A DNA stretch of 17,084 nt from an uncultured Bacilli bacterium (GCA_947627405.1 CANQVY010000011.1:1-17084), one strand, 5' to 3'. Positions 6,605 to 15,412 are shown, numbered from the stretch's first letter. Numbers and translations are program-made. Notes: a model not told the origin generated them from the sequence alone.

Positions 6605-7441
6605 ATGAATTTTTCCGTTTTAATGTCAGTTTATAAAAACGATGATGCAGAATATTTATTAAGAGCCATACAAAGCGTGACAATTGACCAAACGCTTAAA
6701 CCTACTCAACTTGTTTTAGTCAAGGATGGTCCAGTTTCAGAGGAAATAGATGCTAATATTCAAAAAATGCAAATTGCATTAAATGCTATTGGTATTGAAT
6801 TTACTGTTGTCCCCCAAGAGATAAACCATGGTCTTGCAACCGCCTTGAATATAGGACTTAAATACTGTAAGTATGAGTACGTTGCCCGCATGGATTCTGA
6901 TGACATATCTTTACCTAATAGATTTGAACTTGAACTTCCCTACATAGTTGGCAATCCACATATTTCAATCCTTGGTGGTGGAATAAATGAATTTGAAAAT
7001 GATGAAAAAGTACCACTTCAAACACGTATTGTTCCGCAAAAACATGATGAAATTGTTAATATGCTTAGAACACGAAATGCAATGAATCATGTTACCGTTG
7101 TTTTTAAAAAAAGTGATATTATAAAGCTTGGAGGGTATAGTGAAAATTTTGGAAAGCTTGAAGATTATAAGCTTTGGATTGATGCCGTATGTGCTGGACT
7201 TAAATTGCAAAATATCTCTGAGGTTTGTGTAAATGTAAGAGTTGGATCTGGTTTTATAGAAAGACGAAGCAATAAAAAAGAAATTCATGACTGGGATATG
7301 TTGCAAGAGTATTTAAAAAAAACTAAGCTGATTAGAAAAGGAAAAGCTATGATAAATAAACTATATATCAGAGTATTTATTTATATGCCTGCATGGATGA
7401 AGAGAATAGCATATAAAACAGTTCTCAGAAAGAAGAAGTGA
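6605..7441 (+). CDS. Family 2 glycosyltransferase (AmsE/WfgS-like)
   Basis: A 278-residue cytoplasmic GT-A enzyme adding a sugar from a nucleotide sugar to the lipid-linked repeat unit. Seen: FSVLMSVYKNDDAEYLLRAI at the N-terminus; QLVLVKDGP; NHGLATALNIGLKYCKYEY; the metal-binding D-x-D cluster RMDSDD (D97-D100); GGGINEF; and LEDYKLWI with the likely catalytic acid. These match the AmsE-type group often seen in exopolysaccharide clusters. The C-terminus is basic and moderately hydrophobic, fitting membrane association. The start at 6605 is favoured because AAGGA lies five bases upstream; an in-frame ATG at 6575 would overlap the aminotransferase by 22 bases. The donor and linkage cannot be stated. 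Confidence 0.88.
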   Translation: MNFSVLMSVYKNDDAEYLLRAIQSVTIDQTLKPTQLVLVKDGPVSEEIDANIQKMQIALNAIGIEFTVVPQEINHGLATALNIGLKYCKYEYVARMDSDDISLPNRFELELPYIVGNPHISILGGGINEFENDEKVPLQTRIVPQKHDEIVNMLRTRNAMNHVTVVFKKSDIIKLGGYSENFGKLEDYKLWIDAVCAGLKLQNISEVCVNVRVGSGFIERRSNKKEIHDWDMLQEYLKKTKLIRKGKAMINKLYIRVFIYMPAWMKRIAYKTVLRKKK

Positions 7442-7443
7442 TT

Positions 7444-7872
7444 ATGAAAAAATATAAAATAGGATACACAACAGGTGTTTTTGATTTGTTTCATATTGGG
7501 CATTTAAACATATTAAAAAAAGCCAAAGAGCAATGCGAATATCTTATTGTCGGTGTAAGTACAGATGAATTAGTAAAATCTTATAAAAATAAAACTCCCA
7601 TTATTCCATTTGATGAAAGAATTGCAATCGTCGAAGCAATACGATATGTCGATAAAGTTGTGCCACAAACAAGTATGGATAAATTGGCAGCATGGAACAA
7701 ATTACATTTTAATGTAATATTTCATGGCGATGATTGGAAGAATTCGGCTATGTATGATGAATATGAAAAACAATTTGCTGGTGTCGGTGTAACTCTTGTG
7801 TTTTTTCCACACACACAGGGTATATCTTCTACAAAAATTACAAAAAAATTACAGGATATATTATGTCAATAA
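7444..7872 (+). CDS. Cytidylyltransferase-family nucleotidyltransferase (TagD/ECT-like)
   Basis: A 142-residue single-domain nucleotidyltransferase that couples CTP to a small alcohol phosphate such as glycerol-3-phosphate, phosphoethanolamine or phosphocholine. Seen: TTGVFDLFHIGHLNILKKA with HIGH at 17-20; YLIVGVSTDELV; DERIAIVEAIRYVDKVVPQ; GDDWKNSA; and the signature QGISSTKI (ISSTKI at 127-132). The length fits the glycerol-3-phosphate cytidylyltransferase size class. However, SYKNKTPIIPFDER resembles the choline/ethanolamine-phosphate enzymes more than TagD, so the substrate is open. A GTG at 7438 is an alternative start, but ATG 7444 agrees better with family starts. Its end overlaps the next gene by ten bases. 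LicD, a phosphodiester-forming transferase that classically uses CDP-choline, lies one gene later, so the two probably form a CDP-alcohol activation and transfer pair. Confidence 0.88.
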   Translation: MKKYKIGYTTGVFDLFHIGHLNILKKAKEQCEYLIVGVSTDELVKSYKNKTPIIPFDERIAIVEAIRYVDKVVPQTSMDKLAAWNKLHFNVIFHGDDWKNSAMYDEYEKQFAGVGVTLVFFPHTQGISSTKITKKLQDILCQ

Positions 7873-9038
7873 ATATTGTAGGAAAAAACTGCTGTGGATG
7901 TCGCACCTGTAAAACCATATGTAAATTCAATGCCATATCAGTAATAACAGATAAATATTGTTTTGAACAAATGAGTGTAGACAAAAACAAGTGCGTTGAA
8001 TGTAGAATGTGCGAAAAAGTTTGTCCCATACTTAATGTTCAAAGTAGCTCTGAAAGACATTCATGTGGAGCTGCATATGCACTTGACAACAATATTAAAT
8101 TTTGGGGCTCAAGCGGAGGATTGTTTGGAGTTTTTTCAAGACAAATTATCCTTGATGGTGGTTGTGTATATGGCGCGGCTTTTGATAATAATCTAAAACT
8201 AAAAACCACATCAGCAGAAACACTTAATGATCTTGTTCCACTGTATAAATCAAAATATCTTTTGTGTGACACAGATGATAAATTTATAGAAATAAAATTA
8301 AGATTGGATAAAGGTAAAAAAGTACTTTATTGCTCATCTCCCTGCCAAGTTGCAGCTTTAAAACTCTATTTGAAAAAAAATTATGAAAATCTTCTTACAG
8401 TGGACTTTGTCTGTCATGGTGTTGGAAGTCAAGTCTTGTTTGATAAATCAATTGAGTATTCAGAAAAAAAACTGTCTGCAAAAATTAGGAATGTTGTATT
8501 TCGTCATAAAAATAAAAATGCGTCTTCACATTATTATCTTTATTCATGTGAAAAAAACAAAGGTAAAAAATTTTATAAACAAGATTTATATCTTTCTTTC
8601 CCCTATTATAATGCCTATTGTAAACAACTTATTTGTCGTGAAGGGTGCTATACTTGCAAATATGCAACAGGAGAACGATGCTCGGATATTACAATTGGTG
8701 ACTTTCACACAATAGAGAAATATGATCAGTCAATCAATCGCTTTGCTGGAATTTCCATGTTCGTTTGCAATTCACTCAAAGGAGAATTATTCTTTAATTC
8801 TGTAAAGAGATATTTGTTTGTAAAATCATTTGACTGGGAGGTATTGAAGGCCAATAATCGTTTTCACTCGGATGGAAGTAAACCCCAAAACCAACGTGAA
8901 TTTATGGAATCAATTGCAAATAATCCCTTTGAAATAACTGTAAAGAAATATTTACAACCAATTCGAGATTGGAAAAAATTGATATATTATAAATCTCCAT
9001 CATTTTTAAGAAATATAGTAAAAAAAATTGGGAGGTAA
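7863..9038 (+). CDS. Ferredoxin-domain protein with F420 hydrogenase/dehydrogenase beta-subunit domain
   Basis: A 391-residue cytoplasmic iron-sulfur protein. Seen: two 4Fe-4S motifs at the N-terminus (C10-x2-C13-x2-C16-x3-C20 and C44-x2-C47-x2-C50-x3-CP); then the FrhB-type domain with FWGSSGGLFG; CSSPCQVAALK; DFVCHGVGS; and a further Cys-rich CREGCYTCKYATGERCSDIT and GDFH. FrhB relatives bind flavin and pass electrons from ferredoxin. This subgroup recurs in polysaccharide loci of bacteria that lack F420, often near pyruvyl transferases, and its job there is not established. No pyruvyl transferase is seen in this window. The start overlaps the cytidylyltransferase and has AGGA eight bases upstream. 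A redox step on a sugar or on the CDP-linked side group is possible (inference). Confidence 0.88.
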   Translation: MSINIVGKNCCGCRTCKTICKFNAISVITDKYCFEQMSVDKNKCVECRMCEKVCPILNVQSSSERHSCGAAYALDNNIKFWGSSGGLFGVFSRQIILDGGCVYGAAFDNNLKLKTTSAETLNDLVPLYKSKYLLCDTDDKFIEIKLRLDKGKKVLYCSSPCQVAALKLYLKKNYENLLTVDFVCHGVGSQVLFDKSIEYSEKKLSAKIRNVVFRHKNKNASSHYYLYSCEKNKGKKFYKQDLYLSFPYYNAYCKQLICREGCYTCKYATGERCSDITIGDFHTIEKYDQSINRFAGISMFVCNSLKGELFFNSVKRYLFVKSFDWEVLKANNRFHSDGSKPQNQREFMESIANNPFEITVKKYLQPIRDWKKLIYYKSPSFLRNIVKKIGR

Positions 9039-9043
9039 TTCTT

Positions 9044-9916
9044 ATGAAGTATATGAGAGATGGGTTGAATGACTCATATGGAATACTTGAATTACAAGAT
9101 AAAATATTAGAAATAGCAAAGTATATTCATGATTTTTGCAAAGAACATAATATTGATTATTGTTTAATGGGCGGATCTGCATTGGGTGCAAAAAGACATG
9201 GTGGTTTTATTCCATGGGACGATGATCTTGATATTTTCATGACTCCAAATAATTATGAAAAATTTAGAGATATCTTTTATCGTGAGGGCGATACAGAAAG
9301 GTTTTACTTGCAAGAATATGGTAAATGTAAAAAGGGATATGTGACTGTGCCAAAGCTTAGGATGAATGGTACTACCTATATTGAAGAATTGACAAAAGAT
9401 TGGAATATTCATCAAGGTATTTTTGTTGATATATTTATTTTGCATTCTTGTCCGAACAGCAAAATCAAACAGTTATGGCAATATTTTTGGGCAAAGTGTG
9501 TAGTTGTTAAAGGAATGTCTATGAGAGGATACAATAGACAAAGTGGATTAAAGAAAGTATTACTTGTAGTATCTAAAATATTACCCAGAAAAATCATGGT
9601 TGATTTCGCTTTAAAGCAAGTATACAGATTTAGAAATTGTGAATCTGACTATTTTTGTAACTTTCTCGGTAAAGCTGGTTATAAAAAAGGATTATATAGG
9701 AGAAAATGGTTTGAAAATAATCAAAATATAACTTTTGAAAAAATTGAATTAAAGGTTCCAGGCGAATTACATGAATTTCTTTCTGAGCGTTTTGGAGATT
9801 ACATGCATCCACCATCTGAAGATCAAATCAAGTGGGAACAACACGCTGTTAAATGGGACACAAAAAATTCCCAAAATAAAAGTAGTGTTTATTTAGACGA
9901 ATGTAAATTAGTATGA
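9044..9916 (+). CDS. licD: LicD-family phosphotransferase
   Basis: A 290-residue member of the LicD family, nucleotidyltransferase-fold enzymes that transfer phosphocholine or another phospho-alcohol from a CDP donor to a glycan. Seen: LQDKILEIAKYIHDFCKEHN; the signature GGSALGAKRHGG (43-54), followed by FIPWDDDLDI with the acidic metal cluster D59-D63; LRMNGTTYIEE; IFVDIF; and an aromatic C-terminal YMHPP region typical of the family. GGGAGG lies nine bases before the ATG. With the cytidylyltransferase nearby the simplest reading is that it attaches the CDP-activated small alcohol to the repeat unit. No choline kinase or choline transporter is seen here, so choline itself is not implied. Confidence 0.9.
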   Translation: MKYMRDGLNDSYGILELQDKILEIAKYIHDFCKEHNIDYCLMGGSALGAKRHGGFIPWDDDLDIFMTPNNYEKFRDIFYREGDTERFYLQEYGKCKKGYVTVPKLRMNGTTYIEELTKDWNIHQGIFVDIFILHSCPNSKIKQLWQYFWAKCVVVKGMSMRGYNRQSGLKKVLLVVSKILPRKIMVDFALKQVYRFRNCESDYFCNFLGKAGYKKGLYRRKWFENNQNITFEKIELKVPGELHEFLSERFGDYMHPPSEDQIKWEQHAVKWDTKNSQNKSSVYLDECKLV

Positions 9917-9932
9917 AAGAGAAGTTATCAAC

Positions 9933-10898
9933 ATGGAGTATTTAAAAGGAAAAGTAAGTGTTATTATACCTACCTATAAACGATCCGATACATTATCGAG
10001 AGCAATTAAAAGTGTTGTAGAACAAACGTACAAAAACATTGAAATATTGGTTGTAAATGACAATGAGCCTGGTGATGAATATAGTGAAAATGTTGCTAAA
10101 TTGATAAAATCGTTGAATTATAAAAATTTAACTTTAGTAATGCAAGAACATCATATTAACGGAGCTGCTGCAAGAAATGCTGGTATCCGTCATGCAGTTG
10201 GAGAGTATATTGCGTTTCTTGATGATGATGATTTATGGATGCCAGAAAAAATTGAATTACAAGTTGACAAATTATCAAAACTCGATGGTAGTTACGGAGG
10301 GGTTAGTACAAGAAAAATATATTACTTAAACGGAAAACAAAACCATATTTCTAAAGTGTGGAGAACAGATGAAAAGCAAAATTTTGATATTATGTCAAGA
10401 CGACTTAATGTTTCAACTTGTACTCTTTTGCTAAGACATGAATGTCTAGATAAAGCTGGATATTTCGATGAAAACCTTAAAAGACATCAAGAAATTCAAC
10501 TTCTCTCTTATTTTACGAATATGTATAAAATAGGGTTTGTTGAAGAAATATTGACCATTATTGATTGTAGTGATACAGGAAATAGACCATCAGCTCAAAG
10601 ATTACTAGAGTTTAAAAATGACTATTTTAAATCAATTAAACCAGTACTTAATAAGTATACTACACACAAGAAACGATTGATAATCGCTCATAATATGACA
10701 GAAATAGCGTGGGCATTTTGTCGTGACGGAAAAAAGAAAAAAGGGTTAGCAATACTTGTCAAATGCTTAATTTATCCCTCTGTTACATTTACATTTATTA
10801 GCCGTGTTTTTAGCAAGAAAAAGGAAAAGAAATCCTTGCATAATTATGATATTACCATTCTTAATAAAATAAAAAATTATGTGGAGTCTATTAATTAA
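9933..10898 (+). CDS. Family 2 glycosyltransferase
   Basis: A 321-residue GT-A glycosyltransferase. Seen: VSVIIPTYKRSDTLSRAI at residues ~9-26; QTYKNIEILVVNDNEPGDEY; AAARNAGIRHAVGEYIAFLD; the nucleotide/metal-binding D97-D100 in FLDDDDLWMP; and LRHECLDKAGYFDENLKRHQ with the acceptor-site acidic residues. The C-terminal ~80 residues are basic (many Lys) with one hydrophobic stretch, consistent with peripheral membrane binding. The ribosome site is weak (AGAGAAG about ten bases upstream), 16 bases after licD. It probably adds one internal residue of the repeat unit. Donor and linkage are unknown. Confidence 0.9.
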   Translation: MEYLKGKVSVIIPTYKRSDTLSRAIKSVVEQTYKNIEILVVNDNEPGDEYSENVAKLIKSLNYKNLTLVMQEHHINGAAARNAGIRHAVGEYIAFLDDDDLWMPEKIELQVDKLSKLDGSYGGVSTRKIYYLNGKQNHISKVWRTDEKQNFDIMSRRLNVSTCTLLLRHECLDKAGYFDENLKRHQEIQLLSYFTNMYKIGFVEEILTIIDCSDTGNRPSAQRLLEFKNDYFKSIKPVLNKYTTHKKRLIIAHNMTEIAWAFCRDGKKKKGLAILVKCLIYPSVTFTFISRVFSKKKEKKSLHNYDITILNKIKNYVESIN

Positions 10899-10915
10899 AG
10901 GAGGAATGTTAAATA

Positions 10916-12244
10916 ATGGTAAATGTAGAGGTCGTTAACTGTTCTAAAACTACTGCTATGCGACGGGGGATTGGCATTAGTGCAATATTATATCTCATAT
11001 ATGCCTCGTATTATATTTCGGGTTATTCAAGTCAAATTCATAATTATGTTCTTATCGCCCTTTTTGCAGCCTGGATACTTATAGCTATAGTCGAGGACAT
11101 GGACTCATTTGACAAAGCATTCAACAACAAAACTGTTGTTTGGGTGATGTTATTCCTAGTTTATTTTTTTTTCACAAGTTTAGTAAATGGAGATATAATA
11201 AACACGTTAAAATATATTACAAAATATATTTTGTTATTTGCTTGTGTATTTCAATTCAAGTATTACAAAGCAAGAAATAATCCAAGAGAATTAAAGTTTA
11301 TTGTCATATGCACTTTGATAGTATGGGCATTTTTTGCAATTAAAGCTATCGCCTTTTATATTGCTTTCCCTTCCGCAGCAAGAACTTTAGCAAGTGATTT
11401 TTATGCCTTTGATAATATTGCTATTGGTGGTGGATATGCTATAGCATTCGGCTCGGCAATTTTATGTGTTTATTTATTTGAGCGATTTATAAACAGAAAT
11501 ATTTTAAAAAAATCATTAAAGTTAATTTTCTTTGCCTTAATTATTATATTTTTTTACTTGCTCATAAAAACCGAAAGCACTTTAACATTAATTTCTTGTA
11601 CTTTAGGTTTGATTTTATCCATAATTAGAAAAATGTGGCGAAATGATGGCACAAGAGGTAACCTTAGTAAAATCATCATGACAATTTTATTAGTTTCAGC
11701 TTCTATTGGAGTACTATTAAATACTCAGGAAATAGGCGAATGGATAATTAAAATGACTAAAAATGGCATGGATAACACAATAATTCGTCGGTTTAATAGA
11801 ATAGGAGAAAAAATGATATACTCTTCTACAGGATCAACGTATAGGAATTATGTAGATGAACGAATCGGATATATTATTCAATCGTGGAATACATTTTTAA
11901 AAAATCCAATCATTGGAGTTGGATTTAAATCAGGTAATATATTTTCTAATTTGGAAATTACCGGTCTTGGTATGCACTCAGCAATTTGTGATTTGCTTGC
12001 ACAACACGGAATATTAGGCTCAATCCCCTTTATAATGTTTTTTATAAAAGGATTAAAAAAGGAATGTTGGGTTTACTATAACACTTACATTGTGACTATG
12101 CTTTTTATGATTATTGTTAATCCGTTTGAGTATTTTCATGCTTATATGGTGATGTTTACTCTAATACCAATGATTGATATGCTGATTAATAGTTCAAATC
12201 AAACAAAAGAAAAGCAAAATGGCTTTATAAACAACATAAACTAA
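10916..12244 (+). CDS. wzy: Polysaccharide polymerase (Wzy/O-antigen ligase family)
   Basis: A 442-residue polytopic membrane protein with about ten hydrophobic segments spread over its length, for example at ~20-37, 42-60, 74-90, 139-155 and 200-217. A larger mostly extracytoplasmic loop covers ~265-335, and final helices follow. Within the loop, NTFLKNPIIGVGFKSGN resembles the P-x-x-G-x-G segment of Wzy/WaaL proteins, and GMHSAICDLLAQHGILG matches the H-N-x-x-L-x-x-L-x-x-x-G-x-x-G-like motif after it. Position directly before a Wzx-type flippase supports polymerase over ligase. AAAGGAGG lies 11 bases before the ATG. It should join flipped repeat units on the outer side of the membrane. Confidence 0.87.
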   Translation: MVNVEVVNCSKTTAMRRGIGISAILYLIYASYYISGYSSQIHNYVLIALFAAWILIAIVEDMDSFDKAFNNKTVVWVMLFLVYFFFTSLVNGDIINTLKYITKYILLFACVFQFKYYKARNNPRELKFIVICTLIVWAFFAIKAIAFYIAFPSAARTLASDFYAFDNIAIGGGYAIAFGSAILCVYLFERFINRNILKKSLKLIFFALIIIFFYLLIKTESTLTLISCTLGLILSIIRKMWRNDGTRGNLSKIIMTILLVSASIGVLLNTQEIGEWIIKMTKNGMDNTIIRRFNRIGEKMIYSSTGSTYRNYVDERIGYIIQSWNTFLKNPIIGVGFKSGNIFSNLEITGLGMHSAICDLLAQHGILGSIPFIMFFIKGLKKECWVYYNTYIVTMLFMIIVNPFEYFHAYMVMFTLIPMIDMLINSSNQTKEKQNGFINNIN

Positions 12245-12261
12245 AATAGGTGAGGAAACAT

Positions 12262-13707
12262 ATGAAGGATGAAGGTACTGGAACAAAATTTGTAAGTCGA
12301 ATCTTTGGATTTTCAATGGCTTCTTGGGTGAATTGCATCATAAGTTTAATTGCTACTCCAATAACGACAGCAGTTTTTGCCCCTGAAGAACTAGGAAAAA
12401 TTAATATGTTAATCTCATATGCAAACATTATTGTTCCCTTTATTTATATGGGATTTGATCAAGCATATGTAAGATTTTATAACGAACCGTTAGGCAAAAA
12501 TACTTCTAAATCTATGTTTAAACTTTGCCTTTTATTTTCATCTATTTTAGTTGTTCCGACTACGCTTATTACCATGATAATGTATAAGTCAATTTCAAGA
12601 GGAATTGTTGGATACTCATCCATTTTTATTTACATGTGCTTGATTTTATATGTAACGGCAACAATGTTGATGAGATATGCGAATCTAAAAGCAAGAATGG
12701 ATAATAACATTTGGCTGTTTTTTATTCAATCTGTGCTTTCAACAATAATTATAAAAATTTCCTTTGCATGTGTTGCTTTGATTAAACCCACAGCAGAGTA
12801 TGCAATATTTTTTAGGACAGCATTGCTATTTCTTGTTGGATTTGTGTTTGTGATGGCATCGCTTGGAAAGTGTATAAAAAATCCTATCGATAAAAATAAA
12901 AAGGTAACCAAAGAATTGTTAAAATACAGTATTCCACTTTTTCCAACGGTTTTTATAGTTATGCTAAATACCTCACTATCACAACTTATACTTAAAAATT
13001 ACGTTGAGTATGAAATGATAGGTATATATTCCAACGCCGTAACAATGGCAAGTATCATTACTATCGTACAATCTGGTTTGAATACTTTTTGGACACCATT
13101 TGTATATGAATATCGTGAACAACAGCTAAAGATACAAAAAATGCATCACATAATATCGTTTTTGCTTATTACTTGTGGTTTTGGAATAATTGCATTTCAA
13201 GATCTGGTTTATTTTATTCTTGTAGATAAGAACTATTGGGCTAGTAAAGCAATAATGGGTTTTCTGATGATTTCACCTATATCTGAAACTATATCTGAAA
13301 CATTAGGTTTAGGAATTGAATTGTCAAAAAAAACGTATATGAAACTTCCAGTATATATTATCAGTATTATTGTTAACATTGTATCATGTCTCCTTTTAAT
13401 TCCTCACTTTGGCATAGTGGGAGCAGCAATGGCAAATGCAATATCTTCGCTAACAATGTTAATTTCAAAATCTATTATAGGTGAACATTATTATAGATGT
13501 AGCGATAATTACACAAAACTGATTTTGTGTATGATGTTGTTCGTCTTAACTGCTACTATAAGCAGTTATTTCAATAATGGTTATATTAAAATTATTATTG
13601 CTTGTATTGGAATTATAATAACTACTTGTGTATATTTCAAAACAGTTGTTTTGCTTTTAAAAAAACTCAATCAGATAAAGAACAAAGTGTTCTATAAGCA
13701 TAAATAA
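12262..13707 (+). CDS. wzx: Wzx-type polysaccharide flippase (MOP/MVF superfamily)
   Basis: A 481-residue integral membrane protein with ~12-14 hydrophobic helices, a length typical of Wzx. Seen: FVSRIFGFSMASWVNCIISL at the start; the family-typical ITTAVFAPEELGKINMLISY just after helix 1; YSIPLFPTVFIVMLNTSLSQ leading the second half (YSIPL-x-P is common in Wzx); and HFGIVGAAMANAISSL near the C-terminus, matching the G-x-x-G-A-A-x-A motif of these transporters. GGTGAGG lies six bases before ATG 12262; the in-frame GTG at 12250 would sit within that ribosome site and is rejected. It should move undecaprenyl-diphosphate-linked repeat units across the membrane. Confidence 0.92.
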   Translation: MKDEGTGTKFVSRIFGFSMASWVNCIISLIATPITTAVFAPEELGKINMLISYANIIVPFIYMGFDQAYVRFYNEPLGKNTSKSMFKLCLLFSSILVVPTTLITMIMYKSISRGIVGYSSIFIYMCLILYVTATMLMRYANLKARMDNNIWLFFIQSVLSTIIIKISFACVALIKPTAEYAIFFRTALLFLVGFVFVMASLGKCIKNPIDKNKKVTKELLKYSIPLFPTVFIVMLNTSLSQLILKNYVEYEMIGIYSNAVTMASIITIVQSGLNTFWTPFVYEYREQQLKIQKMHHIISFLLITCGFGIIAFQDLVYFILVDKNYWASKAIMGFLMISPISETISETLGLGIELSKKTYMKLPVYIISIIVNIVSCLLLIPHFGIVGAAMANAISSLTMLISKSIIGEHYYRCSDNYTKLILCMMLFVLTATISSYFNNGYIKIIIACIGIIITTCVYFKTVVLLLKKLNQIKNKVFYKHK

Positions 13708-13723
13708 TTATCATGGAGGAAAA

Positions 13724-14233
13724 ATGAAAAAAATAATTCTTGGTATTTATTATGTTGCATATTTAATGTGCAAGTATCTCCCCCGTTCATCATCAAAACT
13801 TTCAGGTGGAGGGCTAAGACGTTTTTTTTGTAAAAAAATTATTTCATCTGCAGGTAAAAACATCAATATTGAAAGGGGAGCAACCTTCAGTCGCAAACTT
13901 TCTATTGGCGATAATTCAGGTTTAGGCATAAACTGCCAGGCTCAAGGAACGGTGTCAATTGGCAACAATGTCATGATGGGACCAGATGTTTTGATTTATA
14001 CGACCAATCATGAGTTTAACAATAAAAATGTTCCAATGCAACAACAAGGTTATCAACTGGAAAAACCTGTCAGCATAGGCAATGATGTATGGATTGGTGC
14101 AAGAGTTATAATTTTACCTGGCGTACATATCGGAGACGGAGTTGTAATTGGAGCAGGAACAGTTGTAACCAAAGATATTCCTGCTTATAGTGTATGTGTA
14201 GGTAATCCGGCAAAAGTAGTAAAGGAGAGATAG
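13724..14233 (+). CDS. Left-handed beta-helix acyltransferase (WbbJ/maltose O-acetyltransferase type)
   Basis: A 169-residue hexapeptide-repeat acyltransferase, expected to move acetyl from acetyl-CoA to a sugar hydroxyl. Seen: hexad repeats beginning at INIERGATF (~46), continuing IGDNSGLGI, IGNNVMMGP, IGNDVWIGARVIILPGVHIG and VIGAGTVVTKDI; the catalytic His H96 in YTTNHEF; and the closing VGNPAKVVKER. The N-terminal ~40 residues form a short hydrophobic and basic lead, not part of the helix. GGAGG lies before the ATG. A run of eight T (13822-13829) falls in the lead region but is unremarkable in so AT-rich a gene. Acceptor unknown. Confidence 0.9.
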   Translation: MKKIILGIYYVAYLMCKYLPRSSSKLSGGGLRRFFCKKIISSAGKNINIERGATFSRKLSIGDNSGLGINCQAQGTVSIGNNVMMGPDVLIYTTNHEFNNKNVPMQQQGYQLEKPVSIGNDVWIGARVIILPGVHIGDGVVIGAGTVVTKDIPAYSVCVGNPAKVVKER

Positions 14234-14236
14234 ATA

Positions 14237-15412
14237 ATGAAAAAAATCCTTATTATTGGTGCTGCCAATCTACAGCATACAGTTAACTTTATTGATACTC
14301 TACTTATAGATGATTCTAAAAATCAAGTGACAATTTTTAATACTGAATATAAAAGTGATTTAATTCCTAAAATTGAAGCGTTCTATACCGATAACGCAGT
14401 TAAAGTTATTAATACTGAAAATCTTAGTCGTTCAAAGAATGGAAAAATAAGAGCTGTTATCAACTTAATGAAAATGAAAAGAGTTTTGCATAACGAGTGC
14501 CGACTTAATAAACAGTACAATATGTGTTTTATTCTTTATTGCAGTTGGCAAAGTTCCATCTGGGTGTCAAAGTATTATAAGTTTTTTAAAAAAGTTGTTC
14601 TTGTATATTTTGGAAGTGATGTTTTACGAAATGAGAAGTTAACAAATCACTTCTTTAATAAAATGAATAATGTGGCAGAAAATATTATTTTACCTAATTT
14701 GAATACCTTGGAGAAGTTTAATGAAAAGACAAATAATATGTATGAGAGTAAGTCTTGCGTAATTCAGTACCCCCAAAAAATAGTAGCGACTATGTTAGGG
14801 TATCAGCCATTACATGATAAAAAACATGATAGAGAGTTCTTTAATTTGCCACTTGATAAAATCATTGTTTTGTGTGGTCATACCGCAACTGCTGCTGAAC
14901 AATATGAAAAAATGATTGATGCCTTGACGAGATGCAGAAAAGATATTCTTGATAAGTGTTATTTTGTTTTTATGATGACTTATGCTCCAGGTGATTATCA
15001 AAATTATCAAGAAAAAATATGCAATTATCTTTTAAAAAGTAAATTAAATGGTACTGTACTGAAATCTCGAATAAAATATGAAGATATGCCAAAGTTACAT
15101 TATGCCTGCGATGTTCATATTACTACAATAAAAACAGATGCTCTTTCTTGTTTTTTACAGGAAGAGATGCTTGCAGGGAATATTTTAATTTATGGCAAAT
15201 GGCTTAATTATTATGAAATTGAAAATGAAAAATTTTTTTCTTTTCCGATTAACACCATTTCAGATTTGACAGAAACAGTAAATATGGTAATAGGAAAATT
15301 CGAAGAAAACATTAAAATGTCCAAAAACAATATAAAAGGTATTATGGAGCTCGCTTCCGAAAATGCGATACGCAATGAGTGGAATCGTATAATATTTAAA
15401 AAACAAATGTGA
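14237..15412 (+). CDS. Probable GT-B-fold glycosyltransferase, distantly like the Fuc4NAc transferase family (GT56)
   Basis: A 391-residue soluble protein whose family I recognise only loosely. Seen: an N-terminal KKILIIGAANLQHTVNFID Rossmann-like start; VVLVYFGSDVLRNEKL around residue 131, recalling the (W/F)G-x-D-(L/V) segment of WecF-like enzymes; DKIIVLCGHTATAAEQYEKM opening the second half, similar to the V-G-N-S-G-D-x-x-N-N-H motif; YAPGDYQNYQEKI; and a C-terminal CDVHITTIKTDALSCFLQEE plus GNILIYGKW where GT-B enzymes bind the nucleotide sugar. No membrane helix is seen. AAAGGAGAG precedes the ATG three bases after the acyltransferase stop. In context it would supply the third glycosyltransferase. 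A modified-sugar or phospho-alcohol polymerase role is a less likely alternative. Confidence 0.65.
   Translation: MKKILIIGAANLQHTVNFIDTLLIDDSKNQVTIFNTEYKSDLIPKIEAFYTDNAVKVINTENLSRSKNGKIRAVINLMKMKRVLHNECRLNKQYNMCFILYCSWQSSIWVSKYYKFFKKVVLVYFGSDVLRNEKLTNHFFNKMNNVAENIILPNLNTLEKFNEKTNNMYESKSCVIQYPQKIVATMLGYQPLHDKKHDREFFNLPLDKIIVLCGHTATAAEQYEKMIDALTRCRKDILDKCYFVFMMTYAPGDYQNYQEKICNYLLKSKLNGTVLKSRIKYEDMPKLHYACDVHITTIKTDALSCFLQEEMLAGNILIYGKWLNYYEIENEKFFSFPINTISDLTETVNMVIGKFEENIKMSKNNIKGIMELASENAIRNEWNRIIFKKQM

Noticed and set aside
11165..11173. T9 run in wzy, and other A/T runs of 8-9 in coding regions, as phase-variation tracts
   Set aside because: Runs of A or T of this length are expected in such AT-rich DNA; only the G9 run stands out against composition.
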